From the NCBI GenBank assembly GCA_963930655.1, contig OZ005604.1, positions 10,550,001 to 10,614,000 on the forward strand: 64,000 bases of DNA. Reading direction: 5' to 3'. Of the stretch, positions 12,107 to 23,458 are shown piece by piece (within the stretch, counting starts at the first letter, position 1; every line of letters begins with the position of its first letter). Below the pieces are notes generated by a model. That model searched no databases and was not told the origin of the DNA. It saw nothing but the letters and a program-made list of their open reading frames with translations. Position numbers and translations under genes: made by a program. This DNA is from Myrica gale (lineage: Eukaryota; Streptophyta; Magnoliopsida; Fagales; Myricaceae).

Positions 12107-12835
12107 TTTGGTTCTAGTTCGGGTTTGCCTATCCTTTATTTGTTTTCGTTCCTTTGTTTCTTCTTTTCATATCCTTCGACTACCTTCTCTAATTTCGTTT
12201 CTTTGTTTCTGTCATAGTAATCGGCTCATATCAACTACCCTTCTTAGCCGAAAACTTCTTGACTTCTCTATTCAAGTTTTGCTAGACTTGGTTCTTGCTA
12301 TCTCTTGTTCGAATGTTTCATATCTTAGTGTATTGAGGTCTTGTGCTATTGTTATCAAAGGAGAAGAGAAAGAGACTCGCAAAAGAAGAAGAAAGAAAGG
12401 GGTCCGAAAAAAAAAATCTACCTTGATATTATTGGGGTCCCTATTAGTCCGAAAATCTCTTTACCCCAAACAAGTATATTTTTTTCGCCTGTGACGAATC
12501 ACTCCCTATTCTAGTTTCCACCTTTCTAATCCATCGTGTTATTTGTATTCTTATTCCCTTGATATTATTTATCTTGCTTTCTCTGAAATTCCTTGATGAG
12601 TTCTTGCTGAATCGTTGCTGGAATTCTTTGATTGTTTGTTTAGTTCCAAAAGAACTGTAAGAGGATTACCGAGTGGAAAAAGGCAAGAGTGGTGAGATTA
12701 TTAGACGGTAAAAGCCCTATATTGGAGGAAATACGAGTGACTAGAGACCCTATTCTTGAGTGAGACACGTAAGGGAGAGATTTGTGAGGTCCTTTTCTTG
12801 TTTTATTTCTAACACTATATTTTTTTGCAGTAATC
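12107..12835 (+). other. Untranslated leader of gypsy element
   Basis: T- and pyrimidine-rich leader between primer site and gag start. The 128-residue frame at 12108-12494 uses a non-ATG start region and is low complexity; I do not treat it as a gene. Nothing else is seen. Confidence 0.6.
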
Positions 12836-14911
12836 ATGTCTCGTCATAGTGGAAAGAGTGTGTCCAATGACGATACCCCACCAGCTGACTCGAAGCTGTA
12901 TATGGAGGCCATGATAGGTAATATAAGGCGTGTGTTGAACCAAGTACAAGAACGGCTAGAGAGGCTGGAGCATCCTCAACCCCAACCTGGTTTCAATTTC
13001 CGTAGACGAGAAAGAGCTCAACGGAGGGAGGAAAGGGAGTACGAAGAAGAGCCTTACAGATCTGACTTTGAAGAGGAAGGAGATCGTGATTCTCATGAGG
13101 GCTATAGGAGATATGGAGGGCGAGCTAGAGGAGCTAGGAACCGAGAAGATAACAATTTCAGTGGTATTAAGATGAAGATTCCGTCTTTTCAAGGGAAATC
13201 TGATCCGGAAGCCTATCTTGAGTGGGAGAAGAAGATGGAGTTCGTGTTTGATTGTCATAATTACTCCGAAACCGAGAAGGTAAAATTAGCAGTCATTGAG
13301 TTTTCTGAGTATGCTATAACTTGGTGGGATCAACTTGTGAAAAATAGGAGGCAGAATTTAGAACGTCCAATAGAGACATGGGATGCTATGAAGGCGGTCA
13401 TGAGAAAACGGTTTGTTCCAAGCCACTACTACCGGGAGTTGTACAAAAAGTTACAAAGCCTTAAGCAAGGAAGCCGAAGTGTAGAAGACTATTACAAGGA
13501 GATGGAGATGGCCATGACCCGTGCAAATGTTGAAAAGGATGGAGAGGCTACCATGGCTCGTTTCCTACATGGCCTGAATCGGGAGATCCATGATAGGGTG
13601 GAGATGCAACATTATGTGGAGATCGAAGACATGGTGCATATGGCTATCAAAGTGGAGCAGCAACTCAAGAGAGGGAGTGGGGGACGTGCCAGCCATAATT
13701 CTAGTTCTACCTCCTTCAAGCCGAGTTATACCAAGCCCATGGACAAGACACAAGTGTCCAAACCCGAGCCCAAACCCCCTACCACCAGCCACACCTCTCA
13801 AGGTAAAACTGAAGCTTCTACTTCTAGAAATCGTGATATCAAGTGTTTTCGATGTCAAGGCAGGGGACATATAGCAAGCCAATGTCCAAACAAGCAAGTC
13901 ATGGTGTTGAAGGCCAATGGAGAGATCGTGACCGATAGTGAAGAATCTGACACCGACGACATGCCCCCCTTGGAGGATGTTTCCGAGGATGAATACATAG
14001 CCCCTGATGCGTTGACCTTGGTGGCGAGGAGAGCCTTGAGCTTGCAAGTAAAAGGAGATGAGGAAGTGCAACGGGAGAATATCTTTCACACTAGGTGCTA
14101 CGTCAAAGATAAGGTATGTAGTGTGATTATTGATGGAGGCAGTTGTACTAATGTTGCAAGCTTGATTATGGTAGAGAAATTAGGATTGCCCTTGTTGAAA
14201 CACCCTAGGTCTTATAAGTTGCAATGGCTGAATGATAGTGGAGAAATAAGGGTGAGCAAGCAAGTGTTAGTAGCTTTTCGAATTGGTAAGTACGAAGATG
14301 AAGTCTTATGTGATGTAGTTCCAATGCAAGCAGGGCACTTATTGCTAGGGCGACCATGGCAATTCGATAGACATGTGAAGCATGATGGCTTTACAAATAA
14401 GTACTCTTTTGTACTTAATCAGAGACCGATCACTCTTGTACCCTTGACACCGCAGCAAGTATATGAAGATCAAGTGAGATTACAAAAAGAGAGTGAAAAA
14501 AAGAAAATGAGTGAAAATCCGAGAGAGGTCGACAAAAAAGAGAGAGAAGATTCGGCCATGGAGAGAAAATCAGAGAGAGAAAAGAATTTCTATGCAAAAG
14601 TGAGTGAGATCAAGCGAGCGATGCTCTCGAGTCAGCCAATGATTGTACTTTTGTACAAAGAGGCATTTTTTAACACTATCGAACTTGACCCTACTTTGCC
14701 TAGTTCTATTGTTTCTCTTTTGCAGGAATTTGAGGATGTCTTCCCCGAGGATATACCACATGGGTTACCTCCAACCCGAGGGATTGAACATCAAATAGAT
14801 TTTGTCCCAGGTGCAGCAATTCCAAACCGACCAGCATATAGGAGCAATCCCGAGGAGACCAAGGAGCTTCAAAGGCAAGTCAGCGAGTTGTTGGAGAAAG
14901 GACACTTTTGA
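12836..14911 (+). CDS. Gag-protease and start of RT, truncated by frameshift
   Basis: The 691-residue frame begins at an ATG after the leader. Residues ~110-300 carry the retrotransposon gag core ([14 protein letters not shown], then ITWWDQL and [12 protein letters not shown]). A CCHC zinc knuckle, [14 protein letters not shown], lies at residues 337-350. An aspartic protease motif IIDGGSCTN has its catalytic Asp at 433; the usual D(S/T)G is DGG here. The end enters the RT N-terminal region ([18 protein letters not shown]). The frame stops at 14909 instead of running into RT because of a small indel near 14905; downstream pol continues in another frame at 14908. Gag packages element RNA and protease matures the polyprotein. 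Confidence 0.88.
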   Translation: MSRHSGKSVSNDDTPPADSKLYMEAMIGNIRRVLNQVQERLERLEHPQPQPGFNFRRRERAQRREEREYEEEPYRSDFEEEGDRDSHEGYRRYGGRARGARNREDNNFSGIKMKIPSFQGKSDPEAYLEWEKKMEFVFDCHNYSETEKVKLAVIEFSEYAITWWDQLVKNRRQNLERPIETWDAMKAVMRKRFVPSHYYRELYKKLQSLKQGSRSVEDYYKEMEMAMTRANVEKDGEATMARFLHGLNREIHDRVEMQHYVEIEDMVHMAIKVEQQLKRGSGGRASHNSSSTSFKPSYTKPMDKTQVSKPEPKPPTTSHTSQGKTEASTSRNRDIKCFRCQGRGHIASQCPNKQVMVLKANGEIVTDSEESDTDDMPPLEDVSEDEYIAPDALTLVARRALSLQVKGDEEVQRENIFHTRCYVKDKVCSVIIDGGSCTNVASLIMVEKLGLPLLKHPRSYKLQWLNDSGEIRVSKQVLVAFRIGKYEDEVLCDVVPMQAGHLLLGRPWQFDRHVKHDGFTNKYSFVLNQRPITLVPLTPQQVYEDQVRLQKESEKKKMSENPREVDKKEREDSAMERKSEREKNFYAKVSEIKRAMLSSQPMIVLLYKEAFFNTIELDPTLPSSIVSLLQEFEDVFPEDIPHGLPPTRGIEHQIDFVPGAAIPNRPAYRSNPEETKELQRQVSELLEKGHF

Positions 14912-17043
14912 GGGAGAGCATGAGTCCATGTGCGGTTCCGGTCTTACTTGTACCGAAGAAGGATGGGTCGTGGAGAATGTGCGTTGATTGTCGAGCCATC
15001 AACAACATCACGGTAAAGTATCGTCATCCTATTCCTCGCTTAGATGACATGTTAGATGAGTTGCATGGTTCTTGTGTATTTTCAAAAATTGATTTGAAGA
15101 GTGGATATCATCAAATTAGAGTAAAAGAAGGAGACGAATGGAAAACAGCCTTTAAAACAAAATATGGTTTGTATAAATGGTTAGTTATGCCTTTTGGATT
15201 GACTAACGCCCCGAGCACTTTTATGAGACTTATGAACCATGTTTTGCGTGCCTTTAAAGGTAGATTCGTTGTTGTTTACTTTGATGATATACTCATTTAT
15301 AGCAAAAATATGGAGGATCATGTAGCACACTTGAAATCTGTTTTGGATGTGCTTCGGAAAGAAAAATTGTTTGCTAATATGAAGAAGTGCACTTTTTACA
15401 CCGATAAGCTTGTATTCTTGGGATTTGTTGTTAGTGCACAAGGTATACAGGTTGACGAAGAGAAGGTACGTGCAATTCAAGAATGGCCGAGTCCCACAAG
15501 TGTAGGTGAGGTTCGTAGTTTTCATGGCCTTGCCAGCTTTTACCGGCGGTTCGTGAAGGACTTTAGTAGCATAGTCGCACCACTTACCGAAGTAATCAAG
15601 AAGAACGTGGGATTCCAATGGGGAGACGCGCAAGAGAAGGCGTTTCAATTACTTAAGGAGAAGCTAACCCATGCTCCTTTATTGTCTTTGCCTAACTTTT
15701 CCAAAACATTTGAAATTGAATGTGATGCTTCAGGTATTGACATTGGCGCAGTTCTTATGCAGGACGGACGACCACTTGCTTATTTCAGCGAGAAACTAAG
15801 CGGGGCAGCCTTAAACTATCCCACCTTTGACAAGGAGCTGTATGCACTAGTCCGGGCCTTGGAAACATGGCAGCACTACCTATGGCCTAAGGAATTCGTG
15901 ATTCATACCGATCATGAATCCTTGAAACATTTGAAGGGCCAACACAAGCTAAACAAAAGGCATGCGCGCTGGGTGGAGTTCATTGAGACGTTTCCATACG
16001 TCATTCGGTATAAGCAAGGTAAGGAGAATGTGGTAGTCGATGCCCTTTCTCGCATGTATGCTCTACTTTCCACACTAGATGCCAAGTTATTAGGTTTTGA
16101 GCATATTAAGAATTTATATCCTGATGACCATGACTTTGGTGATGAATATCGTGCTTGTGAGAAAATTGCATGTGATAAGTTCTTTAGGCTTGATGGGTTC
16201 TTGTTCCGAGAAAATAAGCTATGTGTGCCTAATTGTTCAATGCGGGAGTTATTAGTGCAAGAATCCCATGGTGGTGGACTAATGGGACATTTTGGAGTTG
16301 CCAAAACCTTAGCTATTTTACAGGAACACTTCTATTGGCCTCACATGAAGAGGGATGTCAAGAGAATTTGTGGTAGGTGTATCACATGTAGACAAGCTAA
16401 GTCCAAAGTGCAGGCCAATGGTTTGTATACTCCCTTACCTATTCCTAGTGAGCCTTGGATTGATATTTCCATGGATTTTGTGCTAGGATTGCCTAGGACT
16501 AAACGTGAGAGAGATTCGATTTTTTTGGTCGTGGATAGATTTTCTAAAATGGCATATTTTATTCCATGTCACAAAACGAATTATGCGTCGCATGTTGCTG
16601 ATCTATTCTTTAGGGAAATTGTAAGACTACATGGCATGCCTAGGACGATTTTCTCGGATAGAGATGCGAAATTCTTGAGCTATTTTTTGAAGACTTTGTG
16701 GTGTAAGTTAGGCACTAAGTTATTGTTTTCCACTACTTGTCACCCACAAACGGATGGTCAAACTGAAGTTGTCAATAGGACTTTGTCTACTTTATTACGG
16801 GCGATCATTAAAAAGAACATTAAAACTTGGGAAGAATGTTTACCACATGTTGAGTTTGCCTATAATAGAGCTGTTCATTCTGCTACTCAATTTTCTCCAT
16901 TTGAAATAGTCTATGGTTTTAATCCTTTGACTCCATTGGACTTATCGCCTTTGCCTGTCACTGAACATGTTAATTTAGATGGCAAAAGGAAAGCTGATTT
17001 TGTTAAGCAGATTCACGAGCAAGCGAGAGTCAACATTGAGTGA
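14908..17043 (+). pseudogene. Pol: reverse transcriptase, RNase H, integrase
   Basis: The 711-residue frame continues pol after the frameshift. Reverse transcriptase: [16 protein letters not shown], then [14 protein letters not shown], and the active site [13 protein letters not shown] (FDD variant of YVDD). RNase [15 protein letters not shown] and HTDHESLK. Integrase: a zinc-binding H...H...CGRCITC region, then core residues in [11 protein letters not shown] and [10 protein letters not shown] and the glutamate in [12 protein letters not shown]. All catalytic motifs are intact. It ends at a TGA at 17041-17043 that interrupts the integrase C-terminus, since homologous sequence continues in frame afterwards. 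I chose no start codon; this is a segment of the polyprotein. Confidence 0.9.
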
Positions 17044-17534
17044 CGAACGAAGCAGTATGCAAAACAAGCCAATAAGGGTCGTCACAAGATAGTTTTTGAA
17101 CCCGGCGATTGGGTTTGGCTACATATGCGGAAAGAGAGATTTCCCACGAACGACATTCCAAATTGCTCCCACGAGGCGATGGTCCTTTCCAAGTCCTCGA
17201 GCGCATCAATGATAACGCCTACAAACTAGATTTACCTGGTGAGTACACTGTCAGTGCCACATTTAATGTTACTGATCTGAGTCCTTTTGATGTAGGTGAA
17301 GATTTGAGGGCAAATCCTTTTCTAGAGGAGGGGAATGATGGAGCTCAAGGTGCCGTTTCAAAGGAACCCGTTCAAGTACCAAGTGGGTCAATTACAAGGG
17401 CACGAGCAAAGAAGTTCAAAGATGCACTCAAAGAGCTAATTCAAGAGGCATGGGATCAAGCAAAGGCGTGGAAGCCCATTGAGCATGACTCACGGATTGT
17501 CAATGTGATTCAAGTTCTAGAAGAGTCCGAGTAG
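17044..17534 (+). pseudogene. Integrase C-terminus running into the 3' LTR
   Basis: After the stop at 17041 the pol sequence continues (KQYAKQANKGRHK, GDWVWLHMRKERF) and changes frame near 17147, then runs open to 17534. The later part shows the integrase C-terminal signature (GDGPFQVLERINDNAYKLDLP, TFNVTDLSPFD) and a basic/acidic tail with ITRARAKKFKDALKE. The last 199 nt lie inside the 3' LTR, and the polypurine tract is part of the codons for the EEGN region. A similar tail is recognisable at the start of the solo LTRs, so the overlap is a family feature and not an accident of this copy. Confidence 0.82.
17324..17335 (+). other. Polypurine tract of gypsy element
   Basis: AGAGGAGGGGAA immediately precedes the 3' LTR start TGATGG at 17336. 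It would prime plus-strand DNA synthesis. It sits inside the pol reading frame. Confidence 0.85.
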
Positions 17535-18138
17535 GGTTTCATTTGACTTGGCAAGAAAGTCTTCTAGAAGATACTCCTAATTAGGGTTTGGATTGCATGG
17601 TTTTGGGCAGCAATTTGCTTCCTTATTTGCTAGGTTTAGCCGCACCTTTCTTTCCTTATAGGTGCTGATTCCGAGTTGATTTTAGGTGTTAAATTTGTTT
17701 CCTTTTTGGTTTAGGCGCCAAGTGTTATTTCCTTAGTAATCGAGTTTATTTTAGGTGTCATTAAGTTACCTTATTTGCTAGGGTTAGCCGCCCCATTATT
17801 GCCATATTTGTGAGTGTCTCTTTTAGGGTTTTCGTGTCTTAGATGGCCTATATATAGAGGCCTGAGTTTGTATTTCGAATTCATTCAATACACACGACTT
17901 TTTGTGAGGTTTAATTCTCTTTGGTTCTTTGAAGAACTTCTCGAACTTATCGGGATTTCCCGTGGCGTTCAACTCGACTTATCAAACGTATTTCCATCCC
18001 GTTTGTGGCGTCTTCACCATACCGAGGTTCTTGCTTTCCTAAGCAACGGGTCGAGGTTCCATTCGAATCCATGCTAGAAACGATCTTGGGTTCCCTATTG
18101 TTGTTGGGTCTCGTTACGGGATAACGGGGTTCACATCA
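17336..18138 (+). mobile_element. 3' LTR of gypsy element (803 bp)
   Basis: Begins TGATGGAGCTC after the polypurine tract and ends GGGGTTCACATCA at 18138. These borders are supported by three solo LTRs of the same family that have exact target duplications. It includes the last 199 nt of the pol frame, a TATA box near 17848, and the 3' half shared with the 5' LTR. This is the only promoter-complete LTR of the element. Confidence 0.9.
17848..17858 (+). promoter_or_regulatory. Likely LTR TATA box
   Basis: CTATATATAGA inside the 3' LTR is the best TATA-box match; initiation would fall roughly 30 bases downstream, near 17885. The corresponding segment is deleted from the 5' LTR. Confidence 0.65.
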
Positions 18139-18684
18139 ATATACAACAACCATAACTAGATCTAACATCACAATACAACCTAAGGTGATCTAAGCTCAAG
18201 ATCTTAGCAAAAACAAAGCACAAAACTCAAGATCCACTAAAAACAACATTCGGCCAACAAGGGAGCCAAGAGACCGAACTTACCTTGTTGGTGTCCTTTC
18301 TCCTTCTCTTTTCTTCTTCTTCTTCTCCCTTTCTCCTTTCTCTTGCACAGGCCCTCCTATTCCTCTTCTCCTTCTTCTTTCTTCCTTCTCCTTCTTTCCT
18401 TTCTCTCTTCCTTTCCTCTCTGTTTCTCTCCTCTCTTTCTTGTGATACACGACCAATGAGAGAAAAATGAAGGAGAAAGTGACTTAGGTGAAAAGTAAGG
18501 CAAGTGGGTGAGTGAATGTGGCCTAATTTTCGGCCAAAGGGGGAGATTCTCTCTTGGTAGGATAAAAGCCAACTTTTGCAGCCATCACTTCACTCATTTC
18601 TTGTCTCCTTGGACTTATCTCTCTTTCGGTTCCAACTCAACTAACTTAGTTACTCTAGTGTTACTTAGTTGGCCTAATGAAGTT

Positions 18685-20205
18685 GTAAGATAACTAGCCC
18701 AATAACATAAGTCTAAAGGCCCAATATCATAAGTATTAAGTCCAAATCATAAGTCTAAAGGTTAAGGCCCAATAACATAAATCTTTAAGGCCCAATAACA
18801 ACATATGGCAACCCAATACCATAGGTCTTGAATGATGTGAACCCCGTTATCCCGTAATGAGACCCAACAACTATAGGGAACCCAAGATCGTTTCTAGAAT
18901 GGATTCGAATGGAACCTCGACCCGTTGCTTAGGAAAGCAAGAACCTCGGTATGGTGATGACGCCACAAACGGGGATGGAAATCCGTTTGATAAGTCGAGT
19001 TGAACGCCACGGGAAAATCCCGATAAGTTCGAGAAGTTCTTCAAAGAACCAAAGAGAATTAAACCTCACAAAATATATTGATCAAAGTTCTTTCATTACA
19101 ATGCAAGAGCTCTTATTTAAAGGGCTGAAAATAACAAGGAAATAAATCTTACATAGAAAACCTAATAAAATTCGAAATTAGCTAAATAAAGAAATCTTTA
19201 CTAGCCTAAAACACACCAGACACTTAAGGAAATAAATTTCCTTATTTCCTAAACAAAAATAAGACCAAGGAAATAAAATTCCTTATTAAAGCAAAGACCA
19301 AAGCTGGACGCAGCAACAGAATAAGACAATGAAAAACTTCCTTATTGGACTCTCAAAAAAAAACCTTGGACGGAAACACCGGCTAGACTTTTTTAGAAAA
19401 TATTATATTCCTTATGTTGACAAAAGTCTATACGTAAAAGCCACTTTAGAATAGTCAAATAACTTGCCTTATTTGACTTCTCTCAAAAGCCATACGTAAA
19501 GGCTAATTGAAATAGGAAATAAAATATTGCTTTGTTGACAAATCAAACCTGGACGTAAAGACAATTGGGTTAAATGAGCACATGCCAAAATCACTTTAAG
19601 AAAGTAACGTTCTCCCCCTGGCAAGACCGAGATTGCAATGTCTTTAAGAAAGGAAATTGTTTTTGCCCATTTAATCTTAACTTTGGGCAATCCTTTGTGG
19701 CAATTTGTTGGCATGCAAAGATATGTCAATTTTGCCAATTTGAAACTTAGCCTTGACCGGATCCTTCTAGAACGCGGATCATGTTTAATGGGCCTCCACG
19801 AATGGGCTTGGGCCCATATCTCATGAATGATTTCGTCGAGTACGTCCTTGAACTTCTTATCTCGTTCTCTCGTAACCGGCTCTACGGGAATTTCAACTAT
19901 CTCCTTTGAAGCCTTGCCCGTATTCTCATCATTGAACCCAATTATATAAGTCCTAGCAGCCCAATAACAGCCCATTATTTTTCCAAATAACAGCCCACTA
20001 TCATAAGCGATAAGGCAGCCCACTAACAGCCCAATTACCATGATTTCTAAGGCCCAATTTCAGCCCAACAACAACTCAAATTCTTATAAGTTATAAGGCC
20101 CAATATCAGCCCAATAACAACTCAAATTCTTATAAGTTCTAAGGCTCAATATCAGCCCAATAACAACCCGAATTCTTATAAGTTATAAGGCCCAATAACC
20201 TGTAT
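18685..20205. repeat. 'GGCCCAATA' minisatellite, split by a solo LTR
   Basis: Units containing CCCAATA(A/T)CA recur with spacers of ~20-46 bp at 18690-18827 and again at 19937-20205. Near 20050-20195 three units of about 46 bp repeat closely ('cccaatatcag' + 'cccaataacaactc' + 'aaattcttataag'). The solo LTR with duplication TTGAA was inserted into the array, so both halves belong to one array. Confidence 0.8.
18833..19931 (-). mobile_element. Solo LTR of the gypsy family, 1099 bp
   Basis: On the minus strand it runs from TGATGAGAATACG (19931) to CGGGGTTCACATCA (18833). The flanking 5-bp duplication is TTGAA (18828-18832 and 19932-19936). The minus-strand frame 19469-20041 overlaps its start and contains a pol-tail-like segment (VTRERDKKFKDVLDEIIHE, then WRPIKHDPRS), matching the family's pol/LTR overlap. 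No internal region remains. Confidence 0.93.
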
Positions 20206-20649
20206 TAACATTTCATGTATTAAAAGTTCAAAATCATAAAGTAGGCTATAAGGAAAATACTTTAGAAATATTCAGCAACTTGGATGCTAAAAATATCATA
20301 AGTTCTTCTATCATCATCACCATAAACACCTTAACAAATAAGAATAATTCAATGAACACTAATTCATATAAAAAGTTATCTTGAAGAATATCATAAGTCT
20401 TATGGAAATTATCTCGGAGAAATTCACCTTGAAGAAATTCGGCCACTAAGAAAATATTGACTTTACCACCATAATAAAAAATACTTAAGGAAAGTGTAGT
20501 AACCTCAATTCAAAATAACATAGGTTATTGTGGTATAATATCTTGCTACGTATTAAGAAAATTTACCAATAACAGCCCCTTAAATACAAATAGCAAAATA
20601 CATAAGCATAAAATGACGTTGTAAAATTCGGGGTCTCACAATAAGAGTT

Positions 20650-22960
20650 GGTCTAACTCTCTTTGTCTAAAGGGGAAATGTTTGGTACTTATAGTGACAA
20701 TGTCAAATAAAAGATACTCGGTGTTGGTATCATTGGTATGTATCATAATCCCATAATTGAGAATATATTTCTTATTGATAGTTTAAAGCATAATCTCTTT
20801 AAGTATCATTCAATTATGTGACAAAAGAAACCGTGTCATTCTTGAATCATCAAATATCTTGTTGAGAATATTGAAAACAAGAAAGCCTTGTTTTTTGAAC
20901 ATAGAGTTGAAAATGTGTACATTCATCTCCTCAAAAAATATAAAATGTCTTTCAGCTCGATATGACGAAGATAGTTGGCTGTGGCATAGAAGGCTTGCTC
21001 ATTCAAGCATGGACTTTATTTCAAAATTAGCCAAAATAAATCTTTTTACTGGTTTGCCTAAACCTTCTTTTGAAAATGACAAAATTTGTGTAGCTTGTCA
21101 AAAAGGCAAACAAACCAAAACCTCTCTCAAGCCCAAAAATGTGATGTTCACTTCTAGGCCACTTTAACTTCTACACATGAACTTATTTGGTTCAACCTTA
21201 ACGTTAAGTTTGGGAGGCAAACGCTATGGCTTTGTTGTTGTTGATATTTTTAGTATATTCACATGGGTTCTATTCCTAGCTCATAAAGATGAAGCTCTTC
21301 ATGCTTTTGAAAAACTTAGCAAGAGAATTCAAAATGAAAATGTTTTGCTATTTCAAGCATAAGGAGTGATTATGGAAAAGAATTTGAATATTCCTCCTTT
21401 GAAAAATTATGTTGTGAAAACAACTTGCCTAATTACTTCTGGACTGAAGTAGTTAGCTCAAGTTATCATGTTATGAACTGTGACATGATTAGACCTACTC
21501 TTAAGAAAATTCCATATGAGTTATGGAATAATAGAAAACCCAACATTGGTTATTTCCATGTTTTGGATGCAAATTCTTTATGTTCAACAACAACAAAGAA
21601 AATTTGGGTAAATTTGATGCAAAAGAGGATAAAGGTATCTTTCTTGGTTATTCAACTTCTAGTAAAGCTAATCGATATTTCAATAACAATGATATTGTAG
21701 ATCTTGAAAAGAAACACCTCAAGTCAACAATAATTTATCAAAGTCTTGGAAATACCTCAAAAGTCATCATTTTGAGCAAATCATTGGTAATGTTGAGAAA
21801 TGGGTAAGCGTTCTCTCTTCTTTAAACCTAGCTAATAATTTCGCCTTACTTTCACAACTTGAGCCTAAGAATTTTTCTGAGGCTAAAGATGATAAAAGTT
21901 GGATCCATGCTATAGAAGATGAGCTAAAACAATTTGAGAAAAACCAAGTATGACATCTAGTTCCTATACCCAAGGACTATCCAATCATTGGTATAAAATG
22001 GGTTTTTAGAAACAAAATAGATGAATCCAGTGTTGTAGTAAGGAGTAAGGCAAGATTCGTAGCCCATGGTTACATTCAAGAAGAGGGGATTGATTTTGAT
22101 GAAACTTTTGTTTTTTGGCTAGATTAGAATCTTTTCACATATTACTTGCATTTGCATGTCTTAATGATTTCAAATGGATGTGAAATATGCATCTCTTAAT
22201 GATCATTTTTCTGAGGAAGTGTGTGTAGAACAATCTCCTAGATTTGTAGATGAAAAAACTACCACACCATGTGTTCAAGCTCACAAAAGCACTATATAGC
22301 TTGAAGAAAGCACCTCGAGTATGGTATAGACGGTTAAGTTCCTTCCATATTGAAAATGGATTGTCACAAGGTATGATCGATACCACTCTCTTTACTAAGG
22401 AAAAGGAATAAATTGCTTATCCTTAAAATATGTTAATGAATTATTTTTTATTCTACTAATGAATCTCTTTGTGAAGAATTTTCCAAAAGTCATGAAAGGT
22501 GAATTCGAGATGAACTTCATGGGAGAATTGAATTATCTTCTTGGGCTTCAAATTAACAAATATCATGAGGGCATCTTTATAACCAAGCCAAATACACAAG
22601 AGACCTACTTAAAAGATTTGGGATGGGCAACTCAAAACCAATGGGTACACTAATGAGTCCATCAACCCAAATGGAAAATGATGAAAAAGGTAAAGAGGTT
22701 GTACACACGAGGTATCGAGGTATGATTGGATCTTTTCTTTACCTTACTATGAGTAAACCTAACATAATGTTTAGTATATTCATGTGCTAGATTCCAATCT
22801 TGTCCTAAGGAATCTCATCTCCTCATTGTTAAAAGAATTTTCAGAAATATTGTTGGCACCAAAATCTTGGTTTGTTTTATCCCAAGAAATTGGAATGAGA
22901 TTTTCCTTTGGATTAAATTGGTTATATGTACTTGATTTGTGATATTAATTGTGTTGTTGA
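20650..22960 (+). pseudogene. Ty1/copia pol remnant (SIRE/Maximus-like)
   Basis: In order: protease-end words (NPIIENIFLIDSLKHNL near 20745); GAG-pre-integrase WLWHRRLAHSSMDFISKL with CVACQKGKQTK (20970-21110); integrase start MNLFGSTLTLSLGGKRYGF (21177); integrase end with YFWTEVVSS and YELWNNRKPNIGYFHV (21430-21560); KGIFLGYSTSSKA (21630); RT start SWIHAIEDELKQFEKNQV and GIKWVFRNK (21898-22020); and RT GELNYLLGLQINKYHEG (22525). Integrase before RT is the copia order. There are many stops and frameshifts, and the integrase core is partly missing. It abuts the LTR end at 20640, and no 5' LTR or gag is visible. The lineage call is by resemblance. Confidence 0.85.
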
Positions 22961-23458
22961 TTGCATTGGACATGTTTTGATCTTTGTTTAAATTGCTCTC
23001 TATGCATTTAGCTCTAAAATCATACTTGTTCCTAGTTAAAAATTGTATGTACTCATTTTGCATACCATGTGTCAACACTTCTGGTTTTTCATTGTTGTTT
23101 TCACTGGAGAAGTATGTGTCGACACCATACATTCATGTGTTGACACATAAGCTTCATGCCCGATAGCTTCTTAAAACCATGTTCGGGAACATATGCAATG
23201 TGCCGAAAAATTGATCCATTGTGTCGACACATCTTTCGGGAACACAGTTTTTTAAAATAAGAGCACGTGTCATATTTATGTGCTTTTAGAGCAAAAGGGT
23301 TCAACACTTTACTTCCCTTCCCACTTGCAGAACTCTCTCTCTCTCTCTCTCAAACGGGGACAAATTCTTTCTCCCTCACAAACTCTGTTTACCCACTGCC
23401 CTCCTAGAAAATCTCCATTGCCGATAGCCTTCAATCTACTAACCCAGCCACTATCGAG
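22961..23458 (+). other. Spacer between copia pol and extra ORF
   Basis: Non-coding. It carries TGTCGACA-type palindromes near 23117, 23142 (variant) and 23222 that recur in the 3' LTR. A (CT)n tract at about 23333-23350 precedes the next ORF. Open frames on both strands here are not supported. Confidence 0.5.

Larger units (their letters stand above)
11714..18138 (+). mobile_element. Ty3/gypsy LTR retrotransposon (CRM-like chromovirus), defective
   Basis: Order: damaged 5' LTR, tRNA-Met primer site, gag, protease, reverse transcriptase, RNase H, integrase, then a polypurine tract and 3' LTR. This order (integrase after RT) is Ty3/gypsy. The C-terminal pol segment contains a LSPFDxGEDLRANPF motif, which resembles the CR motif of CRM centromeric chromoviruses; the lineage call is inference. 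Lesions: 5' LTR lacks its first ~280 bp and an internal ~140 bp, a frameshift near 14905, an in-frame stop at 17041 and a frameshift near 17147. The left target duplication cannot be found, which fits a rearranged left end. Confidence 0.9.
18139..20640 (-). mobile_element. Partial large LTR, minus strand, of the 1-8 kb family
   Basis: The right end reads GGGGTCTCACA (20640), the complement of the family start TGTGAGACCCC seen at 1703. The left end is cut off by the gypsy element at 18138. The segment 18270-18300 reads on the minus strand as '...caccaacaaggtaagttcgg', like 3370-3400 of the 4-kb LTR. It is interrupted by a solo LTR (18833-19931). CT-rich 18295-18440 is a microsatellite-like tract; the frames there are low complexity. 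Confidence 0.65.

Noticed and set aside
12108..12494. 128-residue frame after the gypsy primer site
   Set aside because: Lies in the untranslated leader, is T-rich and ends in a Lys/Arg run; gag starts later at a better ATG.
13565..14089. 174-residue minus-strand frame
   Set aside because: Antisense shadow of gag.
15181..15648. 155-residue minus-strand frame
   Set aside because: Antisense shadow of reverse transcriptase.
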